Below are positions 7,368 to 10,768 of a stretch of DNA of 10,768 nucleotides, in pieces. The stretch lies in the NCBI GenBank assembly GCA_025924435.1, contig JAICIL010000145.1, positions 1-10,768 on the forward strand, read 5' to 3'. Under the pieces are notes generated by a model. The model was not told the origin of the DNA. It saw only the letters and a program-made list of their open reading frames with translations, and made no database searches. Position 1 is the stretch's first letter; each line of letters begins with the position of its first letter. The translations under genes and the position numbers were made by a program. Origin of the DNA: Chloroflexia bacterium (GTDB lineage: Bacteria > Chloroflexota > Chloroflexia > Thermomicrobiales > JALYUS01).

Positions 7368-8870
7368 TCATTCCACGGGAACTTCGATGGGCACGGCGGG
7401 CGCGACCGGCGCCGCCCAGCGCGGGTGCAGCGCGGCCAGTTCCGCCCGCGTCACACCGCCGAGGAGCAGGAACACGCCCCCATAGACCGCGGCCCCGACG
7501 GCGAGCGCGAGCGGCAGCGAAGGATGGGGAAGCGCGCGCAGCGCCAGGGCCATCCCGCTGGCGGCGAGTACGGGCCGCCACAGCAGCCGGGCGAGCGCCT
7601 CGATCGCCCCTCGGTCGCGCAGCATCCAGAGATACTGCGCGAGGAAGACGAGTTCGGTGATGACCGTGATGATCGCCGCCGCCCACACGCCGAAACGCGG
7701 GAGGCAGATGAGGTTTAAGATGACGTTCGTGCCCGCCATGATGAGGGCCGCCCGCCCCGCCTTCCGCTCGCGGTGGATCGCGGTCAGGTAGTAGCCGTAG
7801 AATTCGGTGAGGAACATGAAGGGGAGCACCCAGATCACGATCCGCAGCACGGTGGCCGATTGCCGGTAGGCGTCCGTATAGAGGAAGCGGATCAGCACGG
7901 GGGCGAGGAACGCCCCCCCGAATGCCACCGGCACACAAAAGAGCGTGAGGCACTTCACCGCGCGCAGCGCGAGGGTGTCCAGCGCCGCCCGGTCGCCCGC
8001 GACGCGGGAAAGGGCCGGAAAGAGCGCGAGATTGACGCTGTGCGAGACGAGCATCAGGCTGAAAATGAGGTTATACGCGACGGCATACATCCCGACGGTC
8101 TCGCTGCTGCGGAAAATCGAGAGCAGGACGGTATCCGCCTTGTACGAGACGAGCAGGCTGATCTGCACCGCGCCGATGGGGGCGCACGCGCGGATGAGCG
8201 GCCACCCCCCGCGCAAGACGGGCCGCGCGAGCGTCAGCCCGAGGATGCGCGTCGCCATGCGCCATGACGCCACCGTCGCGATGGCGAGGGCGACGAGCGA
8301 CGCGAGGATGAGCGCGAGGACGCCGCCGTGCAGGACGAGTACGGCGGCGCCGATCGCCACGAACGCCAGTTGATTGATGACCGAGACCGATGACGAAATA
8401 TCGAGCCGCTCATGGCCCAGCCACGCCATGTCGAAACCGCCGCTGATCCCGAAGAGGACGAGCGTGCACGACGCGACGGCGATCGCGAGGACGTGCTGCG
8501 CGGGATACACCAGCGCCGCAAGCCCGACGATCATCGCCGCCGTCGCCGCCGAGAGGGCGACGCGGAGGCCGGCGACGCGCCAGACCAGCTCGCTGGTGCG
8601 CGCGCGGTCCTCGGCGACCGCGCGCGTCCCCCAGGAGCCGAGGCCGAGATCGGAGAGGACGGAGAAGAGGCCGACGAAGGCGAGCACGGACGAATACTCG
8701 CCGAAGGTGGCGCTCCCGAAGCGGCGGACAACGGCGATGCTGAAGAGTACGGAAAGCGCCCGAATCGCCACCTGCCCGACGATGCTGAGGGCGGAATTCC
8801 GGACGATACCCCGGCGGGTCGGCGCGCCGGTGCTGGCTCGTGCTCCTGCTATTGTCCCAGACACCGGCAT
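7368..8870 (-). CDS. Wzx-type polysaccharide flippase (MOP superfamily)
   Basis: A 500-residue multi-spanning membrane protein expected to move a lipid-linked glycan across the cytoplasmic membrane. After a basic cytoplasmic N-terminus (1-25), about 12-14 hydrophobic segments follow, starting at 26-48 and ending near 455-472. Family signatures include RRFGSATFGEYSSVLAFVGL (49-68) and YKADTVLLSIFRSSETVGMY (243-262), where the charged residues of the central cavity usually lie. The C-terminal ~25 residues are Ala/Pro-rich and probably cytoplasmic. I chose the ATG at 8870, preceded by GGGAATGGGG; an in-frame GTG at 8915 would add 15 residues, overlap the radical SAM stop and lacks a ribosome site. 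It sits 26 bases after the radical SAM gene and 53 before the next glycosyltransferase. I withhold the name wzx because no polymerase is visible to confirm a Wzx/Wzy system. Confidence 0.9.
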   Translation of the reverse strand: MPVSGTIAGARASTGAPTRRGIVRNSALSIVGQVAIRALSVLFSIAVVRRFGSATFGEYSSVLAFVGLFSVLSDLGLGSWGTRAVAEDRARTSELVWRVAGLRVALSAATAAMIVGLAALVYPAQHVLAIAVASCTLVLFGISGGFDMAWLGHERLDISSSVSVINQLAFVAIGAAVLVLHGGVLALILASLVALAIATVASWRMATRILGLTLARPVLRGGWPLIRACAPIGAVQISLLVSYKADTVLLSIFRSSETVGMYAVAYNLIFSLMLVSHSVNLALFPALSRVAGDRAALDTLALRAVKCLTLFCVPVAFGGAFLAPVLIRFLYTDAYRQSATVLRIVIWVLPFMFLTEFYGYYLTAIHRERKAGRAALIMAGTNVILNLICLPRFGVWAAAIITVITELVFLAQYLWMLRDRGAIEALARLLWRPVLAASGMALALRALPHPSLPLALAVGAAVYGGVFLLLGGVTRAELAALHPRWAAPVAPAVPIEVPVE

Positions 8871-8896
8871 CGCCCCATTCCCACGATCACGGAAGG

Positions 8897-10333
8897 TCAA
8901 ACGCCCTTGACCCACGAGAGATGCTCGACGCCGATGGTGAAGAGCGACTTGAGCGTGTCGAGGCTATTCGCCGAGCGCAGGAAGGTGAGCGCCGGGCCGG
9001 GGCGCATCGCCCACTCGCGGAAGGCCCGCTTCGCCCACTTCTCCAGCTGCTCGTGCGTCAGGCTCGGGTAATTGATGACGGTCGAGCGATCCATGTCGAA
9101 GTCCTCGTACTTCGTCATCGTGATCCACTCGTTCTCCAGAATCTCGTGGTACATCGGCGTGCCGGGATAGGGCACGGCGATATGGAAGAGCGCGAGATGG
9201 AGCGGCAGGCTCTTCGAGAAGTCAATCGTCTCGCGGATACTCGCCTCGGTCTCGCCCGGCAGCCCGATGATGAAGTAGCCCCAGTTGCGGATGCCGATCG
9301 CCTTCGCCTTGGCGAGCGTCGCCCGCGTCTTCTCGACGGTGATGCCCTTGCGGTTGTGCTGCAGGACCTGCTGATTGGCCGACTCCAGCCCCCAGGAGAT
9401 GAACCAGCACCCCGCCGCGTGCATCTTCGCCAGCATCTCGTCGTCCACGAAGTCCACGCGGCTGTTGCACGTCCACTTGAACTTCATGCCGCTCTCGATG
9501 ATGAGGTCGCACAACTTCATCACGACATCGCGATCCGCCGTGAAGAGGTCCGCGTAGAAGTGCACATTCTTGACGCCGAGGTCGAAGAGGACGCGCACCT
9601 CCTCGAGGATGCGCTCCGGCGAGTGCGAGCGCATGCTGCTCTGCCACATCACATGCTTGATGCAGAACCGGCACCCGGCGGGGCAGCCCCGGCCCGTCGT
9701 CACGAAGCAGTACGACCCCTTAATCATCGGAATCTTGTACTTCTCCAGCGGCAGGAGATGATAAAGCGGGATCGGCAGCAGATCGAGATCGTGGATGAAC
9801 GGGCGGTCCGGGTTGATGATGACCTCGCCCGTCTCGGGCGCGCGGAAGGCGAGGCTCTTCACGCCGTACAGATCGCCATCCGCGTCCACCGTCGCGATCA
9901 GTTCCGGCAAGGTTTCGTCCGGCTCGTGGCGGCAGATGTAATCGAGCGTCGGGTAGTTCGTCAGCGTCTCGTGCGCCATCGGCGTGACGTGGCTGCCGAT
10001 CGCGACCGTGCGGGCGCCGAGAGATTTCGCCAGGAAGGTCACCTGGAGGTCGTTCGTCAACGTCGGCGCGGTGACGTTGGTGACGACGAAGCGCGGGCGC
10101 AGCCGCTCCAACTCCTTCTGGAAATCCGGCCACGTCATGTACTCCGCGATGCAGTCAATGATCTTGACCGAGTACTTCGGATAGACGGACGCCGCCAACT
10201 GCGCCAGTTCCGTCTGCGGCCAGATCATCTTCTCGCGCGAGCGGCGCCCGACGCGGTGGATGTCGCGGATAAAGACCTCACCGTCCGGCGACGGCGGATT
10301 CACAAAGAGGACATCAAGCCCTTCAACTGCCAT
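8897..10333 (-). CDS. Radical SAM enzyme with N-terminal cobalamin-binding-type domain
   Basis: A 478-residue enzyme of the B12-binding-domain radical SAM class (COG1032). Residues ~5-150 form a Rossmann-like domain: LDVLFVNPPSPDG at the start, AIGSHVTPMAHETL (111-124) at the usual GG(P/H) loop, and RHEPDETLPELI (135-146), the usual domain-closing helix. The radical SAM core follows: TTGRGCPAGCRFC (212-224) gives the CX3CX2C iron-sulfur ligands Cys217, Cys221 and Cys224. Then come VHFYADLF (257-264), GLESAN (315-320), GYFIIGLPGE (352-361) and VPYPGTP (387-393). A DxHxxG string, D24-I-H26-R-V-G29, lies after the first strand and might ligate cobalt. Characterised relatives act on lipids, pigments, sugars and peptides; the substrate here is unknown. 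The ATG at 10333 has AGGAGGAGAG at 10341-10350. The location between a mutase-like gene and a flippase suggests modification of a lipid-linked or nucleotide sugar, or of the carrier lipid (inference). Confidence 0.9.
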   Translation of the reverse strand: MAVEGLDVLFVNPPSPDGEVFIRDIHRVGRRSREKMIWPQTELAQLAASVYPKYSVKIIDCIAEYMTWPDFQKELERLRPRFVVTNVTAPTLTNDLQVTFLAKSLGARTVAIGSHVTPMAHETLTNYPTLDYICRHEPDETLPELIATVDADGDLYGVKSLAFRAPETGEVIINPDRPFIHDLDLLPIPLYHLLPLEKYKIPMIKGSYCFVTTGRGCPAGCRFCIKHVMWQSSMRSHSPERILEEVRVLFDLGVKNVHFYADLFTADRDVVMKLCDLIIESGMKFKWTCNSRVDFVDDEMLAKMHAAGCWFISWGLESANQQVLQHNRKGITVEKTRATLAKAKAIGIRNWGYFIIGLPGETEASIRETIDFSKSLPLHLALFHIAVPYPGTPMYHEILENEWITMTKYEDFDMDRSTVINYPSLTHEQLEKWAKRAFREWAMRPGPALTFLRSANSLDTLKSLFTIGVEHLSWVKGV

Positions 10334-10340
10334 TACCGTT

Positions 10341-10350
10341 CTCTCCTCCT
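10341..10350 (-). promoter_or_regulatory. Strong ribosome binding site before the radical SAM gene
   Basis: On the complement this reads AGGAGGAGAG and lies seven bases before the ATG at 10333-10331, inside the 21-base gap after the upstream gene's TAG. It is the best Shine-Dalgarno match in the window and fixes the radical SAM start. Confidence 0.75.
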
Positions 10351-10354
10351 GGGG

Positions 10355-10768
10355 CTACCCGAAGTAGACCTGTTCACTCGCGACGCGATCAACCCGACTG
10401 CCGAGCGGCACGGCGGCCGCCTCCTTCTCCTTCGCGGCGATCTCGTCCGCCGCCGTCATCCCCATTTCCAGCGCCTGATCGGTGTTGACGTAGCGGAACT
10501 GCGCCTGACGCCCCGCGACGACGATGTTGCCGAAGTTCGCGAGGTGATACGCGAGCCTGCCCAATTTGGCCTCGAACTCCAGATCGTAACTGGGGTACGC
10601 ATGGGGCAGCCGCTCGAAGTAATGGCCGATAATCTGCTCCCGCGTGGCGAGGCCGCTCGCCACCACGCCCTCGACCGATCGGCGGTAGAGTTCCTCCTCC
10701 GGCATCGTCCAGATCTCGTCGCCGATGTCGCAGGTGATCTCCAATGTCAGCGAGGTCTTCCCTTCCGG
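10355..10768 (-). CDS. FAD-dependent amine oxidase / UDP-galactopyranose-mutase-like protein, C-terminal end (5' end outside window)
   Basis: The frame is open to the window edge, and the last 137 residues plus a TAG are present. An internal TTG at 10744 is only a possible codon, not the start, because reading continues upstream through PEGKTSLT. The fragment has the C-terminal pattern of FAD-dependent amine oxidase or mutase-like proteins: a helical stretch with REQIIGHYFERLPHAYPSYD, then NIVVAGRQAQFRYVN, and TDQALEMGMTAADEI. This final glycine-and-helix segment usually closes over the FAD. In polysaccharide loci such proteins often act as, or resemble, UDP-galactopyranose mutase, supplying furanose sugars. 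The N-terminal FAD-binding GxGxxG is not in view, so function cannot be settled. It heads the visible part of the - strand group, 21 bases before the radical SAM gene. Alternatives are a protoporphyrinogen-oxidase-like or desaturase-like enzyme. Confidence 0.75.
   Translation of the reverse strand, partial: PEGKTSLTLEITCDIGDEIWTMPEEELYRRSVEGVVASGLATREQIIGHYFERLPHAYPSYDLEFEAKLGRLAYHLANFGNIVVAGRQAQFRYVNTDQALEMGMTAADEIAAKEKEAAAVPLGSRVDRVASEQVYFG

Noticed and set aside
7315..7953. A long upstream extension of the frame encoding the GT4 at 6124-7314
   Set aside because: It runs through the flippase coding region in a different frame, gives Arg/Pro/Gly-rich residues, and lies before both plausible starts (7371 and 7314).
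8871..8915. A GTG start for the flippase, 15 residues upstream
   Set aside because: It lacks a Shine-Dalgarno sequence and would overlap the radical SAM stop; the ATG at 8870 has a G-rich site and gives the usual family length.
8412..9071. A 219-codon open frame on the + strand across the flippase/radical SAM junction
   Set aside because: It spans the ends of two well-supported - strand genes, is charged and without motifs, and has no ribosome site.

Overview
The window is GC-rich bacterial DNA packed with cell-surface polysaccharide genes. It holds four glycosyltransferases, a Wzx-type flippase, a cobalamin-binding-type radical SAM enzyme, the end of an FAD-dependent amine-oxidase/UDP-galactopyranose-mutase-like protein, and two other proteins, one with a clear signal peptide. 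The best clue to the organism is the secreted protein at 3342-4568. Its phrases VQYFDKGRMEL, VTNGLL, QAFERRILTYTP and VEMGNIGRHYYQW are ones I associate, from memory, with exported proteins of Chloroflexota, especially Thermomicrobia/Sphaerobacter-like lineages. I therefore favour a Chloroflexota source, without proof.

Layout. The left half reads on the + strand: the 3' end of an unrecognised helical protein (1-1002), a 189-base spacer with a small hairpin, a GT2 glycosyltransferase (1192-2091), a GT4 glycosyltransferase (2099-3508), and a secreted two-domain protein (3342-4568). The right half reads on the - strand as one tight gene string, in transcription order: the amine-oxidase/mutase-like gene (10768-10355, cut by the window edge), radical SAM (10333-8897), flippase (8870-7368), GT4 (7314-6124) and GT4 (6099-4711). 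Gaps are 21, 26, 53 and 24 bases, so a single transcript is likely. The two halves converge on a 142-base spacer with two perfect hairpins. I found no RNA genes, insertion sequences, CRISPR arrays or attachment sites.

How the genes may work together (inference). The glycosyltransferases would build a lipid-linked repeat unit on the cytoplasmic face. The mutase-like and radical SAM enzymes may make or modify a sugar or lipid precursor. The flippase would move the lipid-linked glycan across the membrane, and the secreted protein may act at the cell surface. The initiating phosphoglycosyl transferase, polymerase and chain-length regulator are not in this window, so the locus must extend beyond it.

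The points most worth a second look are: a DxHxxG-like string (D24-G29) in the cobalamin-type domain of the radical SAM enzyme, and that enzyme's place inside a polysaccharide operon; a 167-base same-strand overlap of the GT4 at 2099-3508 with the signal-peptide gene, which suggests a frameshift or a recently extended C-terminus; and the secreted two-domain protein itself.
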